DNA of 64,000 nucleotides from Robiginitalea sp. (GCA_024642005.1 JAHECA010000001.1:248001-312000); one strand, 5' to 3'. Counted from the stretch's first letter, positions 17,088 to 24,658 are shown. Notes: generated by a model not told the origin, from the sequence alone. Translations and numbers: made by a program.

Positions 17088-17180
17088 CCAGGTCGGAGGC
17101 CCAAACCGGTACCGCCTGCAATTACCTGGGTATAGGCAATGTCGATGCCCGCATAAGGAAAAGGAATTTCTTCCCTGTAA

Positions 17181-17209
17181 GTTGCCAGCAGATAAATTGA
17201 CTAACTTTG
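17181..17209 (+). promoter_or_regulatory. Promoter of trxA
   Basis: TTG at 17182-17184 and a perfect TAACTTTG -7 box at 17202-17209, 17 bases apart, match the Bacteroidota -33/-7 pattern. Transcription would start near 17213, giving a leader of about 20 bases before the trxA ATG. Confidence 0.65.
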
Positions 17210-17232
17210 CAACAATCAAAATACACTAAAAC

Positions 17233-17553
17233 ATGGCCTTAGAAATAACCGATGCTACATTTGATGAGGTTGTCCTGAAAAGCAAAAAACCCGTGGTGGT
17301 CGACTTTTGGGCGGCCTGGTGCGGTCCTTGCCGTATGGTAGGGCCCATCATCGAAGAACTCAGCCACGAGTATGAGGGCAAAGCAGTAGTAGGCAAGGTA
17401 GACGTAGATGTACACCAGCAGTTTGCCGCTAAATACGGCGTGCGCAACATTCCGACCGTCCTGGTTTTTAAAGACGGGGAAATCGTAAACCGTCAGGTAG
17501 GGGTAAGCCCGAAACGGGTTTATGCCGACGCCATCGATGCCGCTCTGAACTAA
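17233..17553 (+). CDS. trxA: Thioredoxin
   Basis: A classic 106-residue cytoplasmic thioredoxin that reduces protein disulfides, including those of ribonucleotide reductase. The active site WCGPC has redox cysteines C30 and C33; the cis-proline motif NIPTVLVFKDGE and the buried aspartate in VVDFWA are present. No signal peptide. It has its own promoter and terminator, so it is monocistronic. It may serve the class I ribonucleotide reductase encoded at 58-61 kb, whose NrdA ends in the CxxC tail that such proteins reduce. Confidence 0.95.
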   Translation: MALEITDATFDEVVLKSKKPVVVDFWAAWCGPCRMVGPIIEELSHEYEGKAVVGKVDVDVHQQFAAKYGVRNIPTVLVFKDGEIVNRQVGVSPKRVYADAIDAALN

Positions 17554-17576
17554 ATAAACGTTTTCCGAATATAAGA

Positions 17577-17602
17577 AACCCTGCCCGAAAGGCGGGGTTT
17601 TT
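17577..17602 (+). terminator. Terminator of trxA
   Basis: A nine-base-pair stem AACCCTGCC / GGCGGGGTT with loop CGAAA, followed by TTTTTG. It lies 24 bases after the trxA stop. The T-run also supplies the TTTG that matches the -33 element of the next gene's promoter. Confidence 0.85.
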
Positions 17603-17631
17603 GTTTGGGGCGCACCGGGGTCGTATCTTTA
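17600..17631 (+). promoter_or_regulatory. Promoter of the DUF58 gene, apparently giving a leaderless mRNA
   Basis: TTTG at 17600-17603 and TATCTTTA at 17624-17631 are spaced by 20 bases, as in Bacteroidota promoters (one mismatch in the last base of the -7 box). The start ATG is at 17636, only 4 bases after the box, so transcription would begin at or beside the start codon. The -33 part overlaps the trxA terminator tail. Confidence 0.5.
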
Positions 17632-17635
17632 GGGC

Positions 17636-18565
17636 ATGGATCTGAAATCTGAACTGCATAAAGCGCCCCTTTTCGAAAACCTTGGCCTGCTGGCCCGGCA
17701 GGTGGTGGAAGGCTATATCAGCGGCATCCATAAAAGCCCCTTTCACGGGTATTCGGCCGAATTCGCCGAACACAAGATTTACAATTCGGGTGAGAGCACC
17801 AAGCACATCGACTGGAAGCTCTACGCCAAAACCGACAAGCTTTACACGAAACGCTACGAGGAGGAGACCAACCTGCGCTGCCACCTGATCGTCGACAATT
17901 CGGCTTCGATGTTTTATCCGGCGCAACCCCGCCTTGACCTGGACCATCTCCACAAGATGGGCTTTGCGGTACTGGCCGCGGCGGCCCTGATGGAGCTGCT
18001 GAAAAAGCAGCGCGATGCCGTTGGGCTCAGTATCTTTTCAGAAACCTACCAGTACTACGCCCCCGAAAAAGGGAGCGAACGCCACTACCAGATGCTGCTG
18101 AGCGCCCTGGGCGACATCGCCCGGGAAGATCCCGGCAAAAAAGGGACCGAGCTGCACACCTACCTGCACCTGATCGCCGAAAAACTCAAACGGCGCAGCC
18201 TGGTAGTCCTGTTTTCAGACATGTTCCAGGACCAGGTAGACGACCAGCGGTTGTTTGATGCCCTGCGGCACCTCAAGTACAACAAACACGAGGTAATCCT
18301 CTTCCACCTGACCGACAAGGCCACAGAGGTCGACTTCAATTTCGAGAACAGCCCCAAACGCTTTCTCGATGTGGAAACCGGCCAACATGTAGATCTCTAC
18401 CCCGAAACCGTGCGTGCTGCCTACCGCCAGGCCCTGGATGCCTACCTGACCTCCCTGAAGCTGGTTTGCGGCCGCTACGGGATAAAATATGTGGGGGTCG
18501 ACATCGCCGAGCCTTTTACACGGGTAATGAATGCCTTTCTGGTGGAACGGCAGCGCATGGTCTGA
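17636..18565 (+). CDS. DUF58 domain protein (von Willebrand factor A-like)
   Basis: A 309-residue soluble protein of the DUF58 family. The DUF58 core is at about residues 38-130 (SPFHGYSAEFAEHKIY, STKHIDWKLYAKTDKLYTKRYEEE), followed by a vWA-like fold with LIVDNSASM near residue 85-95 and VVLFSDMF near 195, resembling a metal-ion-dependent adhesion site. DUF58 proteins commonly occur with MoxR AAA ATPases and vWA/TPR membrane proteins, and are thought to help assemble or activate other proteins. Here the gene stands alone between trxA and tRNA-Asp, so its MoxR partner must be elsewhere. Start choice is firm because the family N-terminus (MDLKSELHKAP...ENLGLLARQVVEG) is complete. Confidence 0.85.
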   Translation: MDLKSELHKAPLFENLGLLARQVVEGYISGIHKSPFHGYSAEFAEHKIYNSGESTKHIDWKLYAKTDKLYTKRYEEETNLRCHLIVDNSASMFYPAQPRLDLDHLHKMGFAVLAAAALMELLKKQRDAVGLSIFSETYQYYAPEKGSERHYQMLLSALGDIAREDPGKKGTELHTYLHLIAEKLKRRSLVVLFSDMFQDQVDDQRLFDALRHLKYNKHEVILFHLTDKATEVDFNFENSPKRFLDVETGQHVDLYPETVRAAYRQALDAYLTSLKLVCGRYGIKYVGVDIAEPFTRVMNAFLVERQRMV

Positions 18566-18591
18566 TACCTGCCATGAAATTCGGTTTTTTA

Positions 18592-18622
18592 TTTGCGGGA
18601 TTGAAATAGTACCGTATATTTG
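18592..18622 (+). promoter_or_regulatory. Promoter of tRNA-Asp
   Basis: TTTG at 18592-18595 and a perfect TATATTTG at 18615-18622, 19 bases apart, form one of the best promoters in the window. It lies about 75 bases upstream of the tRNA; the leader between contains two small hairpins (CGCTTTT/AAAAGCG type and CTAAC/GTTAG). Confidence 0.75.
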
Positions 18623-18698
18623 CCCACGCTTTTGACGAAAAAGCGCTGACAATTTCCACAAAACTAACTGTTGTTAGTACCCTTACGGTTGGAAAATT

Positions 18699-18772
18699 GG
18701 TCTGGTAGTTCAGTTGGTTAGAATACCTGCCTGTCACGCAGGGGGTCGCGGGTTCGAGTCCCGTCCAGACCG
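18699..18772 (+). tRNA. tRNA-Asp (anticodon GTC)
   Basis: A complete cloverleaf can be drawn: acceptor stem GGTCTGG/CCAGACC with discriminator G, D arm with GTTGGTTAGA, anticodon stem CCTGC/GCAGG with loop CTGTCAC (anticodon GTC at 18733-18735), and T arm GCGGGTTCGAGTCCCGT. The 3' CCA is not encoded. It has a strong promoter upstream and a strong terminator 14 bases downstream, so it is transcribed alone. Confidence 0.96.
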
Positions 18773-18785
18773 CTGTAAAGCAAAG

Positions 18786-18820
18786 CCCTTCGCACGCAAG
18801 TGCGGAGGGTTTTTTCTTTT
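18786..18820 (+). terminator. Terminator of tRNA-Asp
   Basis: Stem CCCTTCGCAC / GTGCGGAGGG (ten pairs, one G-T) closed by a GCAA tetraloop and followed by TTTTTTCTTTT. It begins 14 bases after the tRNA. Confidence 0.88.
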
Positions 18821-18861
18821 AGAAGCTCTTGAGCTTGCTCAAAAGAGCGGATAAACGAAAA

Positions 18862-18902
18862 AACCCTACAGAAGGCGCAGCCTTCGGAAGGGTTTTGCTT
18901 TT
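18862..18902 (+). terminator. Second terminator-like hairpin downstream of tRNA-Asp
   Basis: AACCCTACAGAAGGC pairs with GCCTTCGGAAGGGTT (13 of 15 positions) around a GCA loop, followed by TTTTGCTTTT. Either a backup terminator or part of the repeat array in this region. Confidence 0.5.
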
Positions 18903-18972
18903 CAGCAGGGCCACCCCCTGGGCCCTTTTCTCGGCGCCAGCCGAGAAAAGAATCCCGGCCACTGCACAAAGT

Positions 18973-19072
18973 AATTCCCGATCTGAACAGGCTTTTCCGA
19001 TGCGAAAAAGTCAAACTTGTTTGAACTTTGGAGAAGAGGAAAAGCCTGGGCTTGCGCAGCAAGCCGGGAATT
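18973..19072. ncRNA. Candidate structured RNA or palindromic DNA element (three-way junction)
   Basis: One hundred bases fold with nested perfect pairing. The closing stem is AATTCCC (18973-18979) with GGGAATT (19066-19072). Branch 1 is CAGGCTTTTCC (18988-18998) with GGAAAAGCCTG (19038-19048), topped by AAAGTCAAA/TTTGAACTTT. Branch 2 is GGCTTGC/GCAAGCC (19049-19065) directly abutting the closing stem. No known RNA family was recognised, and no promoter was found directly before it. The pairing works on either strand, so orientation is unknown, and it could be a DNA-level repeat instead of an RNA gene. Confidence 0.4.
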
Positions 19073-19221
19073 GCGTTGTAGCTTCCCCCATTCGGGATGT
19101 TTTCCGGTTCGCCAAAGGCGGAGCGGAAAGCAACCCCGGCCACCGCGGCCAAATTCCAAGCACCAAATCCCAAATCCCAACTGCGAAAATCTGTATCTTG
19201 AGGACGACTTATCAACCACCC

Positions 19222-21255
19222 ATGAAACGCATTTTCCATTTACTTCTTTTACTTGGCCTTACGCCCCTGCAAGCCCAACAGCCAACTTTGAAGCAAATGC
19301 TCGGATACGGATTCCCTACCGAACTCACCGCCTCAGAAAAAAAAGACCAGATCGCCTGGGCGCAGAACACGGAAGGGGTTCGGAACCTCTTTTATGCCCA
19401 GGGGCCCGATTACCTGCCGGTTCAGCTCACAAATTATACCTCAGACGATGGCCAGGCCCTGGAAGACCTTGCTTTTGATCCTGCTGAAAATACGCTGTGG
19501 TTTGTCCGCGGGGGATCACCCAACCGGCAGGGGGAATACCCGAATCCGATCAGTATGCCGGACCCCCCGAAACAAATGATACACAAAGTCTCTCTCGGGA
19601 TTCCGGGCGATACGGCCCTGGTGGAAGGGCACCACCCCCTGCCTATGGGAGACCGGGTTCTTTTCCTGAGGAAAGGGCAGCCCTGGATCATGGACCGGAA
19701 CGGGGAAAACGCCAAAGCGCTATTTCAGGTACGGGGCGCGGTATCCGGCCTGACTCCTTCGCCCGATCAAACCAAACTCGCCTTTGTGAACAGCCGGGGG
19801 GACCACGGTTTTATCGGGGTATATGATTTTTCTTCCGGGGGTTTTGTCTTCCTCGACCCGGGCATCGACGTGGACTCCAACCCGGTCTGGTCGCCAGCAG
19901 GGAATCAGCTGGCATTTCTGCGTATGCCCTATGAAGAGCCCGAGTTGTTCGTTCCCCAGCGGGAGGGGCTCCCCTTTTCTCTTGTTGTTGCCGATATTGG
20001 CAGCGGGGAAAGTTCGACCGTTTTTACCGCCGAGGCCGGAATGGGAAGTGTGTTCCGGGTAATAGCCGCAGACAACCAACTCTTCTGGACCTCCCGCAAT
20101 ACCCTGATCTTCCCCTGGGAGAAGGACGGGTGGACGCATCTGTATGAAATCCCAGCTTCTGGTGGCGCCCCCAAACTCATTACCCCGGGACCCGGTGAGG
20201 TCCAGTATGTCTCCCAGGGCCCGAAACGAAATACCCTGGTATTCAATTCGAACCAGGAAGACCGAAACCGGCCACACCTGGCATCCTATGATGGAGACCT
20301 GAAAATCCTGACACGGGGCGAAACCCTGGAGTGGTCGCCTGTGATCGGGATCGACGGAAGTGTGTTTTGCCTGGGGTCGACTGCAACGGAACCCGCAAAC
20401 GTAAAAAAACTTTCCGGGGGTGGCCTGACAGCCATTGCCCATGACAGCCATTACCCTTCCGGATCCCTGGTCGTCCCCAGGCCTGTGGATCTCATTGCCA
20501 GCGACGGCCACCCATCGTTTGGCCAGCTATTTGTACCTGCCGGGCTGAAATCCGGGGAGAAGGCCCCGGCGGTGATCTTCTTCCATGGGGGGTCGCGCCG
20601 GCAGATGCTCCTCGGTTTTCACCACCGGGACTATTACCACTACGCCTATGCCATGAACCAGTACCTGGCCCAAAACGGGTATATCGTACTAAGCCTGAAT
20701 TACCGCAGCGGTATCGGGTACGGGATGGAGTTCCGGGAAGCGCTCAACTACGGGGCGGGCGGGGCCAGCGAATACCGCGACGTGCTGGCAGCAGCCGACT
20801 TCTTACAGGGCCACCCGCAGGTGGACGCCTCCCGCATGGGACTTTGGGGGGGCTCCTACGGGGGCTACCTGACAGCCCTCGGCCTGGCGCGCAATTCCGA
20901 TCGGTTCAAGGCAGGGGTAGACATACACGGGGTCTATGACTGGAACAACGTAATCCAGGGATTCCTGCCGGGTTACAACCGCCTGTCCAAACCGGATTTT
21001 GCGAAAAAGGCCTATGATGCCTCCCCCATTGCCATAATGGACGGATGGAAATCCCCGGTCTTGTTAATCCACGGGGATGACGACCGGAACGTGCCCTTTA
21101 ATGAAACCGTGCTCAAGGCAGGCAAGCTCCGCAAGCTTGGGGTCGAATTCGAGCAGCTTGTCTTCCCGGATGAGGTGCACGGGTTCCTCAGGCACGAGAA
21201 CTGGTACCGCGCCTTTCAGGCGACCCGTGACTTTTTCGACCGGAAGCTGAAGTAA
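19222..21255 (+). CDS. S9 family prolyl oligopeptidase-like peptidase, exported
   Basis: The frame is open from 18829, but the start is the ATG at 19222, which gives a clean signal peptide (MKRIFHLLLLLGLTPLQAQ) and 677 residues. The N-terminal two thirds form a WD40/DPP4-like beta-propeller of repeated strands (LAFVNSRGDHGFIGVYD, SNPVWSPAGNQLAFL). The C-terminal alpha/beta hydrolase carries the catalytic triad: S545 in GGSYGG, an aspartate in IHGDDDRNVPF and a histidine in PDEVHGFL. It should cleave peptides, probably dipeptides from N-termini or after proline, in the periplasm. Homologues in Bacteroidota are often called dipeptidyl aminopeptidases/acylaminoacyl peptidases. It appears monocistronic. 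Confidence 0.9.
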   Translation: MKRIFHLLLLLGLTPLQAQQPTLKQMLGYGFPTELTASEKKDQIAWAQNTEGVRNLFYAQGPDYLPVQLTNYTSDDGQALEDLAFDPAENTLWFVRGGSPNRQGEYPNPISMPDPPKQMIHKVSLGIPGDTALVEGHHPLPMGDRVLFLRKGQPWIMDRNGENAKALFQVRGAVSGLTPSPDQTKLAFVNSRGDHGFIGVYDFSSGGFVFLDPGIDVDSNPVWSPAGNQLAFLRMPYEEPELFVPQREGLPFSLVVADIGSGESSTVFTAEAGMGSVFRVIAADNQLFWTSRNTLIFPWEKDGWTHLYEIPASGGAPKLITPGPGEVQYVSQGPKRNTLVFNSNQEDRNRPHLASYDGDLKILTRGETLEWSPVIGIDGSVFCLGSTATEPANVKKLSGGGLTAIAHDSHYPSGSLVVPRPVDLIASDGHPSFGQLFVPAGLKSGEKAPAVIFFHGGSRRQMLLGFHHRDYYHYAYAMNQYLAQNGYIVLSLNYRSGIGYGMEFREALNYGAGGASEYRDVLAAADFLQGHPQVDASRMGLWGGSYGGYLTALGLARNSDRFKAGVDIHGVYDWNNVIQGFLPGYNRLSKPDFAKKAYDASPIAIMDGWKSPVLLIHGDDDRNVPFNETVLKAGKLRKLGVEFEQLVFPDEVHGFLRHENWYRAFQATRDFFDRKLK

Positions 21256-21446
21256 AAAAGTGGTCATTCCGCCAGGAAATATTCTGTGCTAATTCCCTCA
21301 CATTGAGGCCTGGCACCAGTCCAGGCACATGCACTTGTTTCCCGAATTGTACTCAACTTCAAATGGATGCAATTCTATAGTTTTCAGCGCCTTTACAGGG
21401 CTAAATTCCTACAAGCCCGAAATCAAAGTATTTACTAAGTTTGGGT

Positions 21447-21869
21447 ATGAAGAAGTTGGTAATCCTGCTATTCCTCTGTTTTTCTGCCATTTCAAGCGCC
21501 CAGCAAGATAAACTACTGCACTTCGGCGCCGGGGTTATCGCGGGAGGGGCCGGGGCCTTTCTCGCTCATGAAATTTCACACGGCGACAAATGGTGGACCA
21601 TCGCCGGGGCAGTTGGCGGAAGCCTAATAGCCGGCGTAGCCAAGGAGGCTATAGACAAGAACAGTTATGGCACATGGGACAATGGCGACCTGGCGGCAAC
21701 GGTCGCAGGAGGTGTTACGGTTGGACTGGCCATTGAAATTTTTCACGGCAAAAAAAAGCGCAATACGTCAAGCCGTCTGCACGAATACGAAACCCTGAAC
21801 ACATGGCAAACCGACCCGTTTCAGGAACTTGCCCCAAACCGGAATTCCCTGAAGATAGCCCACGACTGA
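21447..21869 (+). CDS. Small exported or membrane protein of unknown function
   Basis: A 140-residue product starting MKKLVILLFLCFSAISSAQQ, a plausible signal peptide, followed by several glycine/alanine-rich hydrophobic stretches (HFGAGVIAGGAGAFLAHE, WTIAGAVGGSLIAGVAKEAID, LAATVAGGVTVGLAIEIF). The pattern H-F-x-A-G...K-E-x-x-D resembles the small YfiM/DUF2279-like lipoprotein group, but I would not insist on it. A TAAGTTTG box ends 3 bases before the ATG, so the mRNA may be nearly leaderless. The 3' end overlaps the convergent 2H-family gene by 49 bases, unusually long. Confidence 0.65.
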   Translation: MKKLVILLFLCFSAISSAQQDKLLHFGAGVIAGGAGAFLAHEISHGDKWWTIAGAVGGSLIAGVAKEAIDKNSYGTWDNGDLAATVAGGVTVGLAIEIFHGKKKRNTSSRLHEYETLNTWQTDPFQELAPNRNSLKIAHD

Positions 21870-22372
21870 CCGTTGTGTTTGAGCAGGAACAGGCTCGACG
21901 CTTCAAAAACTTCCTGGAAAGGCCGGTCTTTGAATTCGGCCCAGGCCATTTGAAAGGCTGGCTCCTCCAGATCTCTGGTGGCGATGGTCATATGGGGATG
22001 AAAGGGCAAATCAGAAGGAGTGATCTCCAGGGCAGACTCCTGAGCCAGGGCGAGCCGGAGTGCGCTTTCCAGGGCAGTTACCGGCCCGGGGTTGCCAATC
22101 CTGACAAACAGTACACGCGGCGGAAAACAGCCAAAACCCTGAAGTTCCACTAAAAAGGAATGCTGCTGCCCGCCAAACCCTTTCAGGCGTTTTATCAACA
22201 GCACTTCGGCTTCGGATTCCAGGCGAAATGGCATCTGCAGGGTAATATGGGCGGGCGACTTCAGGGCATGCCCGGAGCCAAACCGGTTGCGCATCTCCTC
22301 CTTGAGCAGCCGGACGCGCTCCCGCAAGTCCGGAGGGGGAAGCAGGGCGATCAGATACAAGTTTAGCGGCAT
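21821..22372 (-). CDS. 2'-5' RNA ligase-family (2H phosphoesterase) protein
   Basis: A frame is open from 22420, but a start there would run through a transcription terminator; the ATG at 22372 (MPLNLYLIALLPPPDL) gives 183 residues with the normal family beginning. Two HxT motifs typical of the 2H superfamily are present, AHITLQMPF near residue 43 and FHPHMTIATRD near 125. Members act on 2'-5' or cyclic phosphodiester bonds in RNA or nucleotides; physiological substrates in bacteria are mostly unknown. Cytosolic. Its 3' end overlaps the small exported protein gene on the other strand. Confidence 0.85.
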   Translation of the reverse strand: MPLNLYLIALLPPPDLRERVRLLKEEMRNRFGSGHALKSPAHITLQMPFRLESEAEVLLIKRLKGFGGQQHSFLVELQGFGCFPPRVLFVRIGNPGPVTALESALRLALAQESALEITPSDLPFHPHMTIATRDLEEPAFQMAWAEFKDRPFQEVFEASSLFLLKHNGQSWAIFREFRFGASS

Positions 22373-22403
22373 GAGAAGCTGGCCGGGGGTTGTCAAATCA
22401 GCT

Positions 22404-22438
22404 TTAAAAAACCCCTGCAAACCATTGGCTGCAGGGGT
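22404..22438 (-). terminator. Terminator downstream of the beta-barrel-like gene
   Basis: Stem ACCCCTGCA / TGCAGGGGT (22411-22419 with 22430-22438). On the minus strand it is followed by TTTTTT, 30 bases after the stop of the gene ending at 22468. The plus strand also has a T-run, so it may work both ways. Confidence 0.8.
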
Positions 22439-22467
22439 TTTTGTTAGTTTACATGGGCTTTGACGCC

Positions 22468-22911
22468 TTAGAAATGAAAGCCGACGCCTATGCCTCCTGC
22501 TGTGGTGGTACCGCCGCCGAATTCGGCAATGATCCCGATTAAATCGCTAATCTTATACTCTACCCCCAGGTGGGCGTTCAATCCAAAATCATCTCCGTCT
22601 CCGGTAATGAAGGCGGCATCGATCCCGGCCCAGATGTCCCAGGGTTCAACCAAACCCAACAGGCTGTCAAAATAATAATCGGCCCGGCCCCCAATCGCCA
22701 GGTTGTTATCGCCGCTGAACCAAATGCGGGCTTCCGGGGAAACGGTCAGGCTGGGAGCTACCTCGAACTCGTAATTTGCCGAAATACTGGAATTGTTTCC
22801 AAATTTCAGGAACGTATTCAGGGCACCCCCATAATTTTCCTGGGCATAGGAATAGCCCGACAAAGCGAGAAACAGTGCTGCAGCCAAGACTACTTTAAAT
22901 TTGCTTTTCAT
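22468..22911 (-). CDS. Small outer-membrane beta-barrel-like protein
   Basis: A 147-residue protein with a signal peptide (MKSKFKVVLAAALFLALSGYSYAQ). The mature part alternates polar and hydrophobic residues in about eight amphipathic strands (SISANYEFEVAP, LTVSPEARIWFSG, LAIGGRADYYFD, LNAHLGVEYKI) and ends in GVGFHF, the aromatic C-terminal residue typical of outer-membrane barrels. Similar small barrel proteins are common flavobacterial hypotheticals with no assigned role. It has its own terminator and a long upstream gap, so it is probably monocistronic. Confidence 0.75.
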   Translation of the reverse strand: MKSKFKVVLAAALFLALSGYSYAQENYGGALNTFLKFGNNSSISANYEFEVAPSLTVSPEARIWFSGDNNLAIGGRADYYFDSLLGLVEPWDIWAGIDAAFITGDGDDFGLNAHLGVEYKISDLIGIIAEFGGGTTTAGGIGVGFHF

Positions 22912-23314
22912 AGTTGTAACGATTGATTTATTAAAAAAAACTTATCGGAAAGATAAGGAATATAGGTTTTTGCACCATCGAAAGGCCTGGGATTTGAATC
23001 GGAGCAGAACAGAAACCCTATAAATACCGGCCTGTTGCCTTTTGATTTGCAGTGATTCTCCGGATTTTTCATTCGCTTTATCGGTTATTTGGACTTTATT
23101 CATCCCTAAGTTTCGGTAAACTTCTTAAATTGGGAAGATTGTGAAGGGAAACGGTAGCCCACTGTGGGGTTACCTATAGCCAGCTTCTCTTTCCAAAATG
23201 CTCCCACTCTTGCCCAATATAGCCTGGACCATCCTGCACCATATGGCAGCCCTGAATTATCAGGCAATTTATAGGAACCCGCTCAGGCGGTTTTCCCAAC
23301 CAAACTAATCGGGA
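22912..23314. other. AT-richer intergenic region before the SIR2-TIR gene
   Basis: About 400 bases separating two divergent genes. Composition is visibly more AT-rich than the flanks, continuing into the next gene. No convincing -33/-7 promoter pair was found in either direction. A small hairpin, GGAA-C-CCGC TCAG GCGG-TT-TTCC, lies at roughly 23273-23298, just before the SIR2-TIR start, and could influence its translation. No gene, tRNA or repeat array was recognised. Confidence 0.5.
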
Positions 23315-24658
23315 ATGAATAACGCCACGCTGCAAGATATCGTGCAAAGTATCAATGAAGGTACATGCCTGGTCTTTCTGGGGCCCCATTTGCTCAGTGC
23401 AGACGGCACCAGCATTAATGCTCAGCTCAACAAGCACCTGGTGGAGACCCTCGGGAATCGAGTGCGGTATTATCAGGACGAAGGATTCCTTAGTTTCGAC
23501 ACCTCAACACGAAACCTCAGGGTAAAAAACAGGGTGGTTGATTTTTTCGGATCTCTTGAACCGACCGATTTGTATCGCAAAATTGCGGAGATACCGTTTT
23601 CTATGGTAATCAATACGGCGCCCGACAACACCCTTAACAAGGTACTCACTGAAATGGGGATGGGCTTTGATTACGACTATTACAACAAAAGCGAACCCCC
23701 GAAAAATATTATCAAAACCCAGGCGCGGAGCATTTACAACCTTTTCGGGGACTATACCAACCTCGATTCGATGATCCTCACCTACCAGGATTTGTTCGTC
23801 TACCTGCAGAGTATCCTGGGAGATAAAGAGCTGCCAATAAAAGAGATTCTCCAGGAGGCGCAGTCTGTGCTTTTTTTCGGGTTCAGTTTCGATAAATGGT
23901 ACTTCCAACTGTTACTTTGGTTAATGGAGATCAATGGCAAGGGCCTTAATTTATCGCACGATATCAATCAGGAAAGCATCAAGAATTTCTACATACAGGA
24001 ATTCAATGTGGAATTTTTCGAGAACAATACGGCTGCCGAGATCATTGAAGCCCTTCATGAAGCTAAGACAAAAGGCGAGATTGTTGAACCTGACGCTCCG
24101 GAAATCACGCAACTGGAACTCTTTATCTCTTATGCCTGGAAAGGAGCCAGCGAAGAAATGGCCGATCTGATTGAAACTACCCTTAAGGCCAACCAGATCA
24201 ACTTGTTGCGCGATAAAAATGACCTGGAATACAAAGGTGGGATCACTGAATTCATGAACCGGATCGGGGAGGCCAAGGGGGTTGTCGTAGTAGTGAGCGA
24301 CAAATACCTGAAATCGGGGTATTGCATGTACGAATTAACCGAGATATACAGTCATAAAGATTTCAAGGGGCGCATTTTTCCCGTGGTTCTGGAAGATGCC
24401 AAGATTTTTGATCCCAGCGGGCGCCTTGACTACAAGAAAGAGTGGAAACAAAAACTAGACCAGCTAGACCAGGAAATAAAAAAAACCGGGGCAGAAGCCA
24501 TTAAAACCCTTGGGGAACAGTACGTTGGGTTCCAACGCATCCATGACGAATTTGACGACATCGTTAACCAACTGGCAGATATGAACGTGCTCACCCCCGA
24601 TATTCACAAGAGCACCCATTTTGAAAAGCTGATCAAGGCTATCAGGGAAAATACCTAG
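23315..24658 (+). CDS. SIR2-like / TIR domain fusion, predicted defence effector
   Basis: A 447-residue cytosolic protein. Residues about 5-245 match the SIR2-like (SIR2_2-type) layout: a nucleotide-binding-loop equivalent CLVFLGPHLLS (18-28), SMVINTAPDNTL (96-107) where TTNYD usually sits, IYNLFGD (140-146), and VLFFGFSFDKWYF (185-197). The usual catalytic LHG is LFG here, with F144 replacing histidine, so the domain is probably inactive as an enzyme. Residues about 266-400 are a TIR domain: ELFISYAW, RDKND at 299-303, and SGYCMYEL with E340 at the position of the catalytic glutamate of TIR NADases. TIR enzymes cleave NAD+ or make cyclic-ADP-ribose signals. It lies 39 bases before the STAND NTPase gene, so the pair is probably one operon. 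It is AT-richer than its surroundings, consistent with transfer. Confidence 0.82.
   Translation: MNNATLQDIVQSINEGTCLVFLGPHLLSADGTSINAQLNKHLVETLGNRVRYYQDEGFLSFDTSTRNLRVKNRVVDFFGSLEPTDLYRKIAEIPFSMVINTAPDNTLNKVLTEMGMGFDYDYYNKSEPPKNIIKTQARSIYNLFGDYTNLDSMILTYQDLFVYLQSILGDKELPIKEILQEAQSVLFFGFSFDKWYFQLLLWLMEINGKGLNLSHDINQESIKNFYIQEFNVEFFENNTAAEIIEALHEAKTKGEIVEPDAPEITQLELFISYAWKGASEEMADLIETTLKANQINLLRDKNDLEYKGGITEFMNRIGEAKGVVVVVSDKYLKSGYCMYELTEIYSHKDFKGRIFPVVLEDAKIFDPSGRLDYKKEWKQKLDQLDQEIKKTGAEAIKTLGEQYVGFQRIHDEFDDIVNQLADMNVLTPDIHKSTHFEKLIKAIRENT

Larger units (their letters stand above)
18821..19221. other. Hairpin-rich non-coding region between tRNA-Asp and the S9 peptidase
   Basis: About 400 bases without a credible gene but dense in inverted repeats. 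From left to right: a terminator-like hairpin at 18862-18902; a perfect 11-base-pair hairpin CTTTTCTCGGC/GCCGAGAAAAG at 18925-18950; a three-way-junction-like element at 18973-19072; and a 12-base-pair imperfect hairpin around TTCCGGTTCGCC/GGCGGAGCGGAA near 19109-19135. A frame is open through the region in front of the peptidase, and an antisense frame crosses it and the tRNA, but neither encodes recognisable protein. It could be remnants of an integrated element at the tRNA, or repeated palindromic elements. Confidence 0.6.

Noticed and set aside
18829-19221. N-terminal extension of the S9 peptidase frame
   Set aside because: It is hairpin-rich and unlike protein, and it would bury a good signal peptide that starts at 19222.
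18718-19239. Minus-strand frame crossing tRNA-Asp (product ending ...DPLRDRQVF)
   Set aside because: The end is the translated antisense of the tRNA, a common annotation artefact.
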